From a virus, in IMG/VR virus record IMGVR_UViG_3300024518_002241, positions 1-21,363 of that record: a DNA stretch of 21,363 nucleotides, one strand, 5' to 3'. The translations under genes were made by a program, and so were the position numbers. The notes below the pieces were generated by a model. That model saw only the letters and a list, made by a program, of their open reading frames with translations, was not told where the DNA came from and did no database searches. Within the stretch, counting starts at the first letter, position 1, and each line of letters begins with the position of its first letter. Shown one piece after another: positions 12,807-20,191 of this stretch.

Positions 12807-15800
12807 TGAGCCCCAAATCCTCGAGAACAGCCCTTGCCGTTGTCGATCGTTTTGCGGGTTGGTCTGACCGCGACTACCCAATCCAGGGGACTCGAATTGA
12901 GAACCCAAACCTTCTGAACGTAGACTTTTCAGAAGGTGATGCGACTCCAAGAAATGGGTTCACTCGTCAGCACACCAATGTGATGCGAGACGCGAGTTCT
13001 CGCCTCGACGGCATTGACGATTTCGCTCGCATACCCGACGCGACTGCTTACGACTTCTCCAACAAAGGATATGTCGGGTTCATATGTGTGTTGAACGAGT
13101 TCCCTGAATCTGAGGTGACACTCATCTCGAGAGGGTACGGGACGAGCACCAACTGCATGGTGAGGTTCTCGTATGACCCAAGTATCAATTCTGGAAGCGG
13201 TGGATGGAGATGCCGCGTTGGCTCAAACAACATCACTGTCAACGATGGCGACGGCCAGTCTCCTGCAAAGCTACACCGATATCTGGAACTGTCCCACGAT
13301 AGCGGGAGCCTCTACAAGCTGAGAGTCTGGAGTTCTTCTGGTTCTCTTGTCGTCGAGTCATCTACGTTCACGGTCTCTTCGTTTGTCTCGTCTGCTTTTG
13401 GATGGACTGTCGGCGTCTCCACTACAGATGGGGTTACCCTCGGAACCGACTACGGGAACTTCTCGATTGCCGAGGTAAGGCTTTGCGACTCAACCAGCGC
13501 GGCCCCGTCTTTCGCAGGAGATGGCGCACCAGCTCGGGAGCTAACTCCAACAGAGATATCTGAGTGCGTTGGGTATTGGAAGTGCAATGACGGCATTGGA
13601 AACACTTGGGAAGATTCTACGGACACGTCGAATGACGCTGTCCTTGGTTCTGAGCCCCCGGCATGGGTGACAGACCAAACAGAGGTCGTCGGGAAGGCTG
13701 GCCTCGAGTTCTTTGGAGAATCTGGTCATGTCGCAGTCGAACTCGGAGGAGCGGGTACAACGATCTTCAGCCCATCCGGGCTTGCCCGCAGATGGACGGT
13801 TGCGCTCGTATGGACACCGCGCCTGGATCAAGGTGAAACGTCTGTCAGGGATCAAACGATACTCTGGTCAGGAGACGACCCAGCAAACCCTGCCCCCCTC
13901 GGTATCGCCGTCGAGGGCAGCGGAGGGTCACAGCGAATCGTGATGTACTACCGGGACAGTGGAGGTCTAAACACTGTCCTGCCTATCACGACCCTGGATC
14001 TTGACGGGACAATCAAAGACAAAAGGGTCCGCATTAGGTGTTCGGTTTACACGACTGGCGGAACCGAAAAGATGCGTATCGGGGCTTACGTTGAGGGGGC
14101 AACGCAGCACGAAGCAGTCCAAGACACATCTTCTGGCGGGACACCAACGAGTGTCTCTGAGGAGTGGAGCATCGGGAGAAAGTGGGCCTCAGGCGGGAGC
14201 ACTTTCCCGTACTCGTTCAATGACAACTCGGCTCGATGCGTGGTGTCTGATCTGACTGCTTGGAGGCACCCAAGTTCATCTACGAACGGGTTCCCGCCAA
14301 TCTACATCACCCTCACAGACCAGACTGCTTTCCTCGAGTGGGACGAGAACATGCCATCCCAGTTTGGGTTCTCCGCTCTTGGTGGAAGTCCAGACGTGGT
14401 CACACACATCAGCATGAATGAGGGGTCAGGAAGCATCCTCTCCGCAACAGGGTCAAGGACTCTTGACAGGATTGTCCTCCACCCAGGGCAGCAAGGAGGG
14501 GTGAGATGGGATGTCGGTCTTGCTGACCCGTACACGCCAGTCAAGGCGAGCATGATCTACGATTACGTCGAGATCGACTCGAAGGGTGACCAGATCCGAT
14601 CGAAACTCGTAGTGTCTGGCTGCACCATGTACAAGGTGTCTGGCAATACAGCCACCCCGGTCGCAGCGGACCTTCACAAAGGTGGCGCATGGTCTGCGAC
14701 CCAACGTGACAACGCAGTGTACCTTGCAAACAGTTCGGGTTACCGACCTCGCAGGTTCAACAACAACGCCGTCAACTGGGTTGGCATAGACATCCCTCTG
14801 GACATCGCTGATGGGTCTGCATCAACGTCTGGAGGTTCTCTTGCTGACGGGCTCTACAACGTCTATGTGACGTTCAGGAACTCGAACACTGGGACAGAAA
14901 GTAACCCCGGACCACCAAAGGCTCTGACTGTCAGCGGTGGAGGTGGAAGCGGCGCTCTTGGGAGCATGGTCATCCCCACATCGACTGACCCCCAAGTGAA
15001 CCAGAGGCGAGTGTGGTGTACGGTCGCAGGGGCTCTCGCGGGCACGACGGCCTATCTTGTTGAGACAATCACCGACAACGCCAACACGACGGGCTCGAAC
15101 ATCACGAGTGTGGACATCACAGCCACCCAGCTTGAGTACAACAACAACGGCATACCACCATCAGGCCATTCTCTACTGATGAATGATGACCGCTTGTTTG
15201 TCGGCGGCGCGTCGTCTGGCCCTACGAAGGTCTACTACTCGCACACACGAGGTGTGATCGAGGGGTTCTCGAGCACATCTTTTGTCGAGGCTACACTCGA
15301 CCAAGGAGACGTGATTACGGCCCTCAAACCATTGCGAGGCAGCGTCATCGCGGCCTTCAGGGACGGTGGGCAAGCAATCACTGGGACCGACTTTGTAGCT
15401 GACCCATTCCTCGTGGACCAAATGCCTCTGGACGCAGGACCTCTGAACAACAACGCAGTCCGCACTTTCGAAGGTGGCCTGGTGTTCATGGCAGAGAGGG
15501 ACATCTACTGGTGGAATGGGACAGAGACACTAAATCTGACAAGCCCAACTGATGTCGAGAGGACATCCATCCAGACATGGCTTAGAGACAGCGTCCTTCA
15601 GGGTAGCCTCGCGGGGTCGGCCTCAATGGCATTCCATCGGGCTCGTCGTCAGTTCTGGTTCTTGTTCCCCATCAGCGCCACTCAAGTAGAGACTGTTATC
15701 TACGATTGGCAGAGAGGTGTCTGGTCGAGGTATGACCTCGACCTTGACCTCGTCTCAGAGATTGAAGACTCTGCGGACAGCCCGTGGATATATGGGGTTC

Positions 15801-16459
15801 ACGAAGGTTTTCTCGTCAAGCTTGATGACGGAGACCTTGACGGTCATTCCCTTGCCGTGAGCGGAGGCGCGGGATCTGGAGGGACTGTGAGCGGCGGCAC
15901 AACGACCACGCTGTCTGACTCGAGCAAGACATGGACATTGAACCAGTTCAGGGGTCTTACTTGCTGGTGGATTGACGTTGATGGCGTAGCTGTCTACTCG
16001 GACAAGATCGCCTCAAACACGACAGACGGCACATTGACTTTTTACTCTGGAGGTTCTGGCGTTGCCCCAGAAGTCGGTGACCCGTATCTGATCGGAGCAA
16101 TCGAGTCTTGGATGGAGTTCAACTTCAACTTCGGAGACCCGTTTGCCTTCAAGAGGCTTAGATGGATTCAGGCTCGTGGGATATCGGATGCTGCGAACAC
16201 GATTCGAGTTTCGATATCTCCAGATGATCTTGGCCGGTCCATGGATTTCAGCAACGACACCAACAAGTTCATCACTTGGGCATCGTCTGATTCACACGTC
16301 CAGGGGATTCTTGGCGGTACTGGTAGAAACTTTCGGATGAGAATAGGTCAGGCAGGAACGTCTGCAATTGATGTTGGTGGTGATGTAATCCCTCCCGTGA
16401 CGGGTCGTGTTCGCTTGCAGGGCTTCATGCTTGAGGCGGAAGAACTGTTCCACAGATGA
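12806..16459 (+). CDS. Tail hub/nozzle protein with two LamG-like insertions (1217 aa)
   Basis: The N-terminus (IENPNLLNVDFSEGDATPRNGFTR, about 31-54) has the 'nl.n.df..g..tpR.Gf' start of nozzle-type proteins (P22 gp10, T7 gp12), which form the short tail tube end. Two concanavalin/LamG-like lectin domains are then inserted, about 66-245 (LDGIDDFARIPD, then ELTPTEISECVGYWKCNDG) and about 255-490 (LEFFGESGHVAVELGG). The nozzle resumes near residue 540 with a propeller-like series of strands (GNTATPVAADLHKGGAWSATQRDNAVYLAN, LLMNDDRLFVGGASSG, GGLVFMAERDIYWWNGTETLNL, DWQRGVWSRYDLD). Nozzles are usually 600-800 residues, so the insertions explain the extra length. They may bind host glycans. The stop overlaps the fibre start as ATGA. 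Confidence 0.75.
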   Translation: MSPKSSRTALAVVDRFAGWSDRDYPIQGTRIENPNLLNVDFSEGDATPRNGFTRQHTNVMRDASSRLDGIDDFARIPDATAYDFSNKGYVGFICVLNEFPESEVTLISRGYGTSTNCMVRFSYDPSINSGSGGWRCRVGSNNITVNDGDGQSPAKLHRYLELSHDSGSLYKLRVWSSSGSLVVESSTFTVSSFVSSAFGWTVGVSTTDGVTLGTDYGNFSIAEVRLCDSTSAAPSFAGDGAPARELTPTEISECVGYWKCNDGIGNTWEDSTDTSNDAVLGSEPPAWVTDQTEVVGKAGLEFFGESGHVAVELGGAGTTIFSPSGLARRWTVALVWTPRLDQGETSVRDQTILWSGDDPANPAPLGIAVEGSGGSQRIVMYYRDSGGLNTVLPITTLDLDGTIKDKRVRIRCSVYTTGGTEKMRIGAYVEGATQHEAVQDTSSGGTPTSVSEEWSIGRKWASGGSTFPYSFNDNSARCVVSDLTAWRHPSSSTNGFPPIYITLTDQTAFLEWDENMPSQFGFSALGGSPDVVTHISMNEGSGSILSATGSRTLDRIVLHPGQQGGVRWDVGLADPYTPVKASMIYDYVEIDSKGDQIRSKLVVSGCTMYKVSGNTATPVAADLHKGGAWSATQRDNAVYLANSSGYRPRRFNNNAVNWVGIDIPLDIADGSASTSGGSLADGLYNVYVTFRNSNTGTESNPGPPKALTVSGGGGSGALGSMVIPTSTDPQVNQRRVWCTVAGALAGTTAYLVETITDNANTTGSNITSVDITATQLEYNNNGIPPSGHSLLMNDDRLFVGGASSGPTKVYYSHTRGVIEGFSSTSFVEATLDQGDVITALKPLRGSVIAAFRDGGQAITGTDFVADPFLVDQMPLDAGPLNNNAVRTFEGGLVFMAERDIYWWNGTETLNLTSPTDVERTSIQTWLRDSVLQGSLAGSASMAFHRARRQFWFLFPISATQVETVIYDWQRGVWSRYDLDLDLVSEIEDSADSPWIYGVHEGFLVKLDDGDLDGHSLAVSGGAGSGGTVSGGTTTTLSDSSKTWTLNQFRGLTCWWIDVDGVAVYSDKIASNTTDGTLTFYSGGSGVAPEVGDPYLIGAIESWMEFNFNFGDPFAFKRLRWIQARGISDAANTIRVSISPDDLGRSMDFSNDTNKFITWASSDSHVQGILGGTGRNFRMRIGQAGTSAIDVGGDVIPPVTGRVRLQGFMLEAEELFHR

Positions 16460-18066
16460 GTCACGGGTTCCCACTGCAGCCACCTCCTCCGACAGGAGAC
16501 CCTGGTCTCGATAGGTTCAACAGAGACCTATACCGACTTCTGCGGCTGTACTTGAACCGGGTTTTCTCTCCTGGGTTCGGCCTAAAGGTAAGTGACGACA
16601 CTCTTGAGACGGACCTGTCTCTGTCGAGCCTACCTGGCGTCACTATCACTGATGCTGCTGACCAGGACATTCTTGTCTACGACGACTCGTCTGGACAGTG
16701 GGTCAACGAATATCACGACCGGGTGTTTACCCGTGTCAAGAATGACACTGCAGGGGCCTTCACCAAGGGTCAGGCTGTCTACGTTTCTGACGCACACAAC
16801 GCGAACGTAGTCGATGTAGATTTGGCCGATGCGAGTAACGCAGCGAAGATGCCCTGCATCGGCATTCTGTATCAAGACCTCGCGGCAGGCGCTGAGGGCT
16901 TGGCAGTGACATTCGGCAAGGCGATCGGTGTCGCGGCGAATTTCACGGATGGGGATGTCCTTTACGTCTCGCCAACGACTCCGGGCGGTCTGACCAGTAC
17001 GAAGCCCACGAGCGCGTCTCACCTGATCCAGAACGTCGGCATCTTGATGCAAGCGCACGCATCGAATGCCTCGGTCAAGGTCACCGGGGTCGGTCGATCG
17101 AATGACGTTCCAAACCAGTTCTCGATATCTGGGACGATCACGGCGTTGGAATTCATCAAGAGCGGGGGGGCCGCTGACGCATTTTTGCTCGCGGATGGAG
17201 ATGCCGAGAGCGGAGCGACGGCACGGGGAACACTGGGATTTGACGAGACAGCCGTATCAGCCGGGTCTCTCTGGTACTACGACACTGGCACTTCAACATG
17301 GAAGAACACCAACACCGCTCTCGTGTACGACGTTGCAACAGGCACGTTCAAAAGCGAGGCCGATGCTGCTGACTCCACCGGACTCCCCCGCCTGTCACAA
17401 CTGACCACTGCGGCGACGGGGAAAGGCGCAGACCTGATTGCCTACGACAACACCTCATCGGGCCTGACGGCGACGAAGGTCGGGGACGCAATCGACGAGT
17501 TAGGCGCGGCAGTCATCTCGGAAACCTGGTCACTCTATATCAGCATGGGGAACCGTGCGGGGATCGTCGATAGCGGATCGGGGACTCTGGCGGGCGCGAA
17601 CTTCGGGATCAACTCCTCGTCGGACTACGATGGGCATTCGGTCATCTACAATTTCACGCACTCGGCAGATCGAGGCGTGGCGTTTCGGTTCATCGTCCCC
17701 GGCGACTTCGACACGTCTGCCGTGATGACCCTAAAGGTGTACGGGCGGTTGTCCGGTAACCCTACTGCGGGGTCAGCATGCCGGGTCGGCGCGGATTTCC
17801 GGGCGGTCGCGGACAACGAAGACATGGAGACGGGGGGGAGCCTGGCGAACATCGGCCCGACCGATTTCGAGATCGACGCCTATTCATCGTCGGACCTTTG
17901 CATCCTCAGCCTCGGAACCGTGTTCGCCGCGTCCACGCTGGCCGCAGGGGATTACGTCAAGGGGGTCTGTTACCGCGAGGGGTCGCACGCGAACGACACC
18001 TACGCCGGGACGTTCCAGATCCTCGGGGCGTTCCTCGGTGGCACGAAGAAAAAGGCCACGTTCTGA
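16456..18066 (+). CDS. Tail fibre / receptor-binding protein (536 aa)
   Basis: The ATGA overlap with the nozzle defines the start. Residues 1-60 form a proline-containing, helical tail-binding start (LDRFNRDLYRLLRLYLNRVF), then LSSLPGVTITDAADQDILVYDDSSGQWVN. Residues about 90-215 match a module I know from many aquatic phage fibres: RVKNDTAGAFTKGQAVYVSDA, MPCIGILYQDL, VTFGKAIGV, DGDVLYVSPTTPGGLTSTKP, HLIQNVGILM and VGRSNDVPN. The rest is repetitive beta structure, and the last 170 residues look like a beta-sandwich receptor domain with no visible enzyme motif. Base use changes within the gene: the part after about 17160 is richer in GCG, GGG and CGG, which suggests exchange of the receptor-binding end. 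Confidence 0.75.
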   Translation: MSHGFPLQPPPPTGDPGLDRFNRDLYRLLRLYLNRVFSPGFGLKVSDDTLETDLSLSSLPGVTITDAADQDILVYDDSSGQWVNEYHDRVFTRVKNDTAGAFTKGQAVYVSDAHNANVVDVDLADASNAAKMPCIGILYQDLAAGAEGLAVTFGKAIGVAANFTDGDVLYVSPTTPGGLTSTKPTSASHLIQNVGILMQAHASNASVKVTGVGRSNDVPNQFSISGTITALEFIKSGGAADAFLLADGDAESGATARGTLGFDETAVSAGSLWYYDTGTSTWKNTNTALVYDVATGTFKSEADAADSTGLPRLSQLTTAATGKGADLIAYDNTSSGLTATKVGDAIDELGAAVISETWSLYISMGNRAGIVDSGSGTLAGANFGINSSSDYDGHSVIYNFTHSADRGVAFRFIVPGDFDTSAVMTLKVYGRLSGNPTAGSACRVGADFRAVADNEDMETGGSLANIGPTDFEIDAYSSSDLCILSLGTVFAASTLAAGDYVKGVCYREGSHANDTYAGTFQILGAFLGGTKKKATF

Positions 18067-18293
18067 TGTCGCATAAGATCGCACTCTATACGCACGGTCG
18101 CCTTTCGACTTACCGGGACGAGGAGACGGGGGCGCTGGTGTTCAAGGACACGCAGACGGGGATCGAGTACGGCCCTCCTCCGATGATCGAAGACCTGGAG
18201 GAGATGGTGGTATTCCTTATGGCCGCGATGGTCGAGTCATCCCCATCAGGATCGACTTTAGGTTCATTGTTTGGGATGATTGAGAGGACGTGA
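18066..18293 (+). CDS. Small fibre-associated protein (75 aa)
   Basis: The stop of the fibre gene overlaps this ATG as TGATG. The protein starts with strands (KIALYTHGRLSTYRDEETGALVFKDTQTGIEYGP) and ends in a helix (DLEEMVVFLMAAMVESSPSG). It shares the GC-rich base use of the end of the fibre gene, so the two probably moved together. Small proteins directly after a fibre gene are often fibre assembly chaperones or tip proteins. That role is inferred from position only. Confidence 0.65.
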   Translation: MSHKIALYTHGRLSTYRDEETGALVFKDTQTGIEYGPPPMIEDLEEMVVFLMAAMVESSPSGSTLGSLFGMIERT

Positions 18294-18324
18294 TGTGCAT
18301 TCAAATTTATTTGGAGTCTGAACG

Positions 18325-18669
18325 ATGACAGTTCACATAAATTCCGACGCAGGCCCTGACTACACATTCCATGACGCTGGGGCGGCTACCCAAGTCGATT
18401 TCGATTTCGCCACTCTCATCTCCCCTGGCGCTATGCGCGTCAGGGTTGAGCACCGGAACATGAACAACACCTCCTCGGCCCGCCTTGGGTGGACGACCAC
18501 TGGGTCAGCGGTCCCAGCGATGGACCCACCGACCACTGCCAACACCGACGACAATAGGGTGTTGATGGCGGCAGATGCAGTCGAGATCCAATCGGTGGAT
18601 GTTCCGATCACGGACTTCTCAATTCACCAAAGTGCCGACACGCCATACTCCATCATGGCGTGGAATTAG
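18325..18669 (+). CDS. Hypothetical virion-module protein (114 aa)
   Basis: GGAG lies seven bases before the ATG. The preceding 30 bases are AT-rich and mark the end of the GC-rich fibre segment. The product is beta-rich (TVHINSDAGPDYTFHDAGAATQVDFDFATLISPGAMRVRVEH) and has no charged helices, cysteines or membrane segment. The composition, with many Thr, Ser, Asp and Ala, matches structural proteins of tails and fibres. I do not recognise the family. It ends nine bases before the next gene, in the same operon. Confidence 0.65.
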   Translation: MTVHINSDAGPDYTFHDAGAATQVDFDFATLISPGAMRVRVEHRNMNNTSSARLGWTTTGSAVPAMDPPTTANTDDNRVLMAADAVEIQSVDVPITDFSIHQSADTPYSIMAWN

Positions 18670-18678
18670 GGAGCAGTC

Positions 18679-19140
18679 ATGGCTGATGGTGATCTCGTTG
18701 TCAGGTTCGGAATAGACGCTCTCATCCAGGGTGCTCGTAGGAAGCTGGACATGGCGTTGACGGACTCTGGGATGGTCTCGTGTCTTGACCAGCTCGTGCC
18801 GCTGTCTACTACGAAAACCACTCTGTGGTCTTACGCTGCGGACGAAGCTGGGGGTGTAACCGAAGACTGGGAGTGCATGATCCTTTCCAATGAAGACTCA
18901 AGCATCGCGGTAGATGTTGCTTTGTCATCTTCTGCAGCAAACACAGATAGCGTCTGGGTCCAGATCCCGGCTGGCAGGTTCTTTGTCCTGTGGAACCGTA
19001 AGTTTCTTGTCGATGACGATGCGGTAGCTGGGGCCGCTCCTCCGTCGTATGTGAACATCGAACTCGTTGAAGCTGCTGGTGCCTCAGGTAATCCGATTGT
19101 CAGAGTCCTGGTGTTTGACGACACCGCTGCGAGTGCTTAA
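18679..19140 (+). CDS. Hypothetical virion-module protein (153 aa)
   Basis: GGGAG lies six bases before the ATG. The sequence alternates short strands and turns: DLVVRFGIDALIQGARRKLDMALTDSG, TEDWECMILSNEDSSIAVDVALSSS, SVWVQIPAGRFFVLWNRKF and SYVNIELVEAAGASGNPIVRVLVFDD. The final part resembles a jelly-roll sheet such as those found in fibre or head-fibre proteins. No known motif is seen. It ends the structural series before a 77-base gap and the membrane-protein cassette, so it is probably a minor tail or fibre component. Confidence 0.65.
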   Translation: MADGDLVVRFGIDALIQGARRKLDMALTDSGMVSCLDQLVPLSTTKTTLWSYAADEAGGVTEDWECMILSNEDSSIAVDVALSSSAANTDSVWVQIPAGRFFVLWNRKFLVDDDAVAGAAPPSYVNIELVEAAGASGNPIVRVLVFDDTAASA

Positions 19141-19217
19141 GGAGCCCTAAGGCAAAGCAGTCTATACCTGAGTCGTTTCCATTCGGCATGGGACTGTATC
19201 GAGTGGGGGTTAGTGCT

Positions 19218-19541
19218 ATGCCGGAAGACCATAAGGACAAATTCAAAGACCATGAGACCAGGCATCGAGAATGCGAGAGGTGGCGTGCTGAGCACGACGG
19301 TCGCATTAACGCTTGGTGGGAGGCCCAACACCGATGGAACGCAGATGTCGAATCTCTGATCGACCGCTACGAAAAGAGGATTCACAAAATGGAATCGTCC
19401 CTCCATTCGGGGCAGCAGGTCTCTGGGGTCGGACTCTCGAGAAAACAAGCGGCGGCGGCGACAGGTGGGATCTCCGCAATTACTCTGATCGCCTCGAAAC
19501 TAATCGAATGGCTATCGAGCGTGACGAACTCAGGAGCCTGA
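19218..19541 (+). CDS. Coiled-coil protein with C-terminal membrane helix (holin/XhlA-like, 107 aa)
   Basis: The start at 19218 has a GGGGG tract as possible ribosome site; a start at 19188 would have none. The first 65 residues are highly charged and helical (HKDKFKDHETRHRECERWRAEHDGRINAWWEAQHRWNADVESLIDRYEKRIHKME), a probable coiled coil. Residues about 79-100 are hydrophobic (AAAATGGISAITLIASKLIEWL), one membrane helix. A coiled coil followed by a single C-terminal helix is the plan of haemolysin XhlA-type phage lysis proteins. The next two genes are also membrane or lipoprotein genes that overlap this one, supporting a lysis role. A virion role cannot be excluded. Confidence 0.6.
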   Translation: MPEDHKDKFKDHETRHRECERWRAEHDGRINAWWEAQHRWNADVESLIDRYEKRIHKMESSLHSGQQVSGVGLSRKQAAAATGGISAITLIASKLIEWLSSVTNSGA

Positions 19542-19630
19542 AGTGGTCACGGGCGAAGAAGTGGTTCATCCCATTCACCGTAATGTCTGGTTGCGTTCTT
19601 CTTGGATGGGGATTGCAGCTATTGTTTTGA
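19508..19630 (+). CDS. Tiny membrane protein (40 aa), nested in the lysis-like cassette
   Basis: The product has a charged start (MAIERDELRSLKWSRAKK) and then a 22-residue hydrophobic segment (WFIPFTVMSGCVLLGWGLQLLF) that reaches its end. It overlaps the upstream gene by 34 bases and shares 88 bases with the lipoprotein gene that starts at 19543 in another frame. Its own ribosome site is poor, so it would depend on coupling to the gene before it. A basic N-terminus and single helix fit a pinholin or a minimal holin/spanin partner, but no family can be named. The charged-then-hydrophobic layout makes a chance frame less likely. Confidence 0.5.
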   Translation: MAIERDELRSLKWSRAKKWFIPFTVMSGCVLLGWGLQLLF

Positions 19631-19878
19631 GTGGGTGTGCTCAGTTTGGGTACGACCATGTTGAAGTCAAAGCTGGTATTGAAGACCCTTGGTTTGGTCT
19701 TTTCCTCGGCGTGGACATCACGCTTGGTGAAGCTATTAGAGGTGAGCCCTATGCGAGTGACCCTTTTTCTGACTTGCGTTCTCTTGTGGATGACATCTTG
19801 CTCGACTCTGGACAAGGGAAAGCAGGTGGTAGCCGATGCTCACAAGGCATTGGAGAGGCTCAAGGAGAAGGCCGCTGA
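19543..19878 (+). CDS. Overlapping lipoprotein, GTG start (111 aa)
   Basis: AGGAG (19532-19536) lies six bases before the GTG at 19543. Residues 15-31 form a hydrophobic signal with a charged start (VWLRSSWMGIAAIVLSG), ending in the lipobox LSGC with C32 as the lipidated residue. The mature part (AQFGYDHVEVKAGIEDPWFGLFLGVDITLGEAIRG) looks like a small folded domain. The last 43 residues are encoded on top of the next lipoprotein gene and become glycine-rich. Starts at 19591 (TTG) or 19606 (ATG) would shorten the signal. A lipoprotein nested with a one-helix membrane protein recalls Rz/Rz1 spanin pairs, the two-part systems that fuse the membranes at lysis. This is inference. Confidence 0.55.
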   Translation: MVTGEEVVHPIHRNVWLRSSWMGIAAIVLSGCAQFGYDHVEVKAGIEDPWFGLFLGVDITLGEAIRGEPYASDPFSDLRSLVDDILLDSGQGKAGGSRCSQGIGEAQGEGR

Positions 19879-20191
19879 AGGGCAAGCCAAGTTTGACGAG
19901 TACATGCTCAAAGTCGATGCCGATCGTGCGCGATTTGAACAGATTACGGGACCGTGGGACCAGAACGGTGATGGCACGGTGGACTCGTCGGAGATCGCAA
20001 GCGTCCTCTCTTCGACGGCGAAGGGGGCTGTCACTGATCCGTCGAAGCGTAGCCTGATCCTCGACCACTGGGGCGAACTGCTTGCGTCGATGGGCACAGT
20101 GGTGGCGGCTGGGTGGCTTGGTCTGAAGGGTAAGAAGAAGGCTGGCGATGCGATTGCGAATGCCGTGACCGCACGACAGAAGGTCAAGTAG
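19751..20191 (+). CDS. EF-hand lipoprotein with coiled coil and C-terminal membrane helix (146 aa)
   Basis: GAGGTGAG lies just before the ATG at 19751. A signal peptide (RVTLFLTCVLLW) ends in MTSC, with C17 as the lipidated residue. Residues 25-65 form a charged helix (ADAHKALERLKEKAAEGQAKFDEYMLKVDADRARFEQ). Residues 70-81 (DQNGDGTVDSSE) are a canonical EF-hand calcium loop with D70, N72, D74, T76, D78 and E81 all in place. A hydrophobic segment about 107-124 (GELLASMGTVVAAGWLGL) and a basic tail follow. It overlaps the previous lipoprotein by 128 bases in another frame. It may be a spanin or other lysis protein, or an envelope lipoprotein whose state depends on calcium. The combination of lipobox and EF-hand is unusual for a phage. 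Confidence 0.65.
   Translation: MRVTLFLTCVLLWMTSCSTLDKGKQVVADAHKALERLKEKAAEGQAKFDEYMLKVDADRARFEQITGPWDQNGDGTVDSSEIASVLSSTAKGAVTDPSKRSLILDHWGELLASMGTVVAAGWLGLKGKKKAGDAIANAVTARQKVK

Noticed and set aside
12192-12950. Minus-strand 252-codon open frame
   Set aside because: It is the complement of the adaptor gene and nozzle start, with no domain or ribosome signal.
17778-18065. Upstream extension of the 75-residue gene into the fibre gene
   Set aside because: It is extremely Arg/Gly-rich, as expected for a shifted frame of GC-rich DNA; the TGATG junction at 18066 supports the short form.
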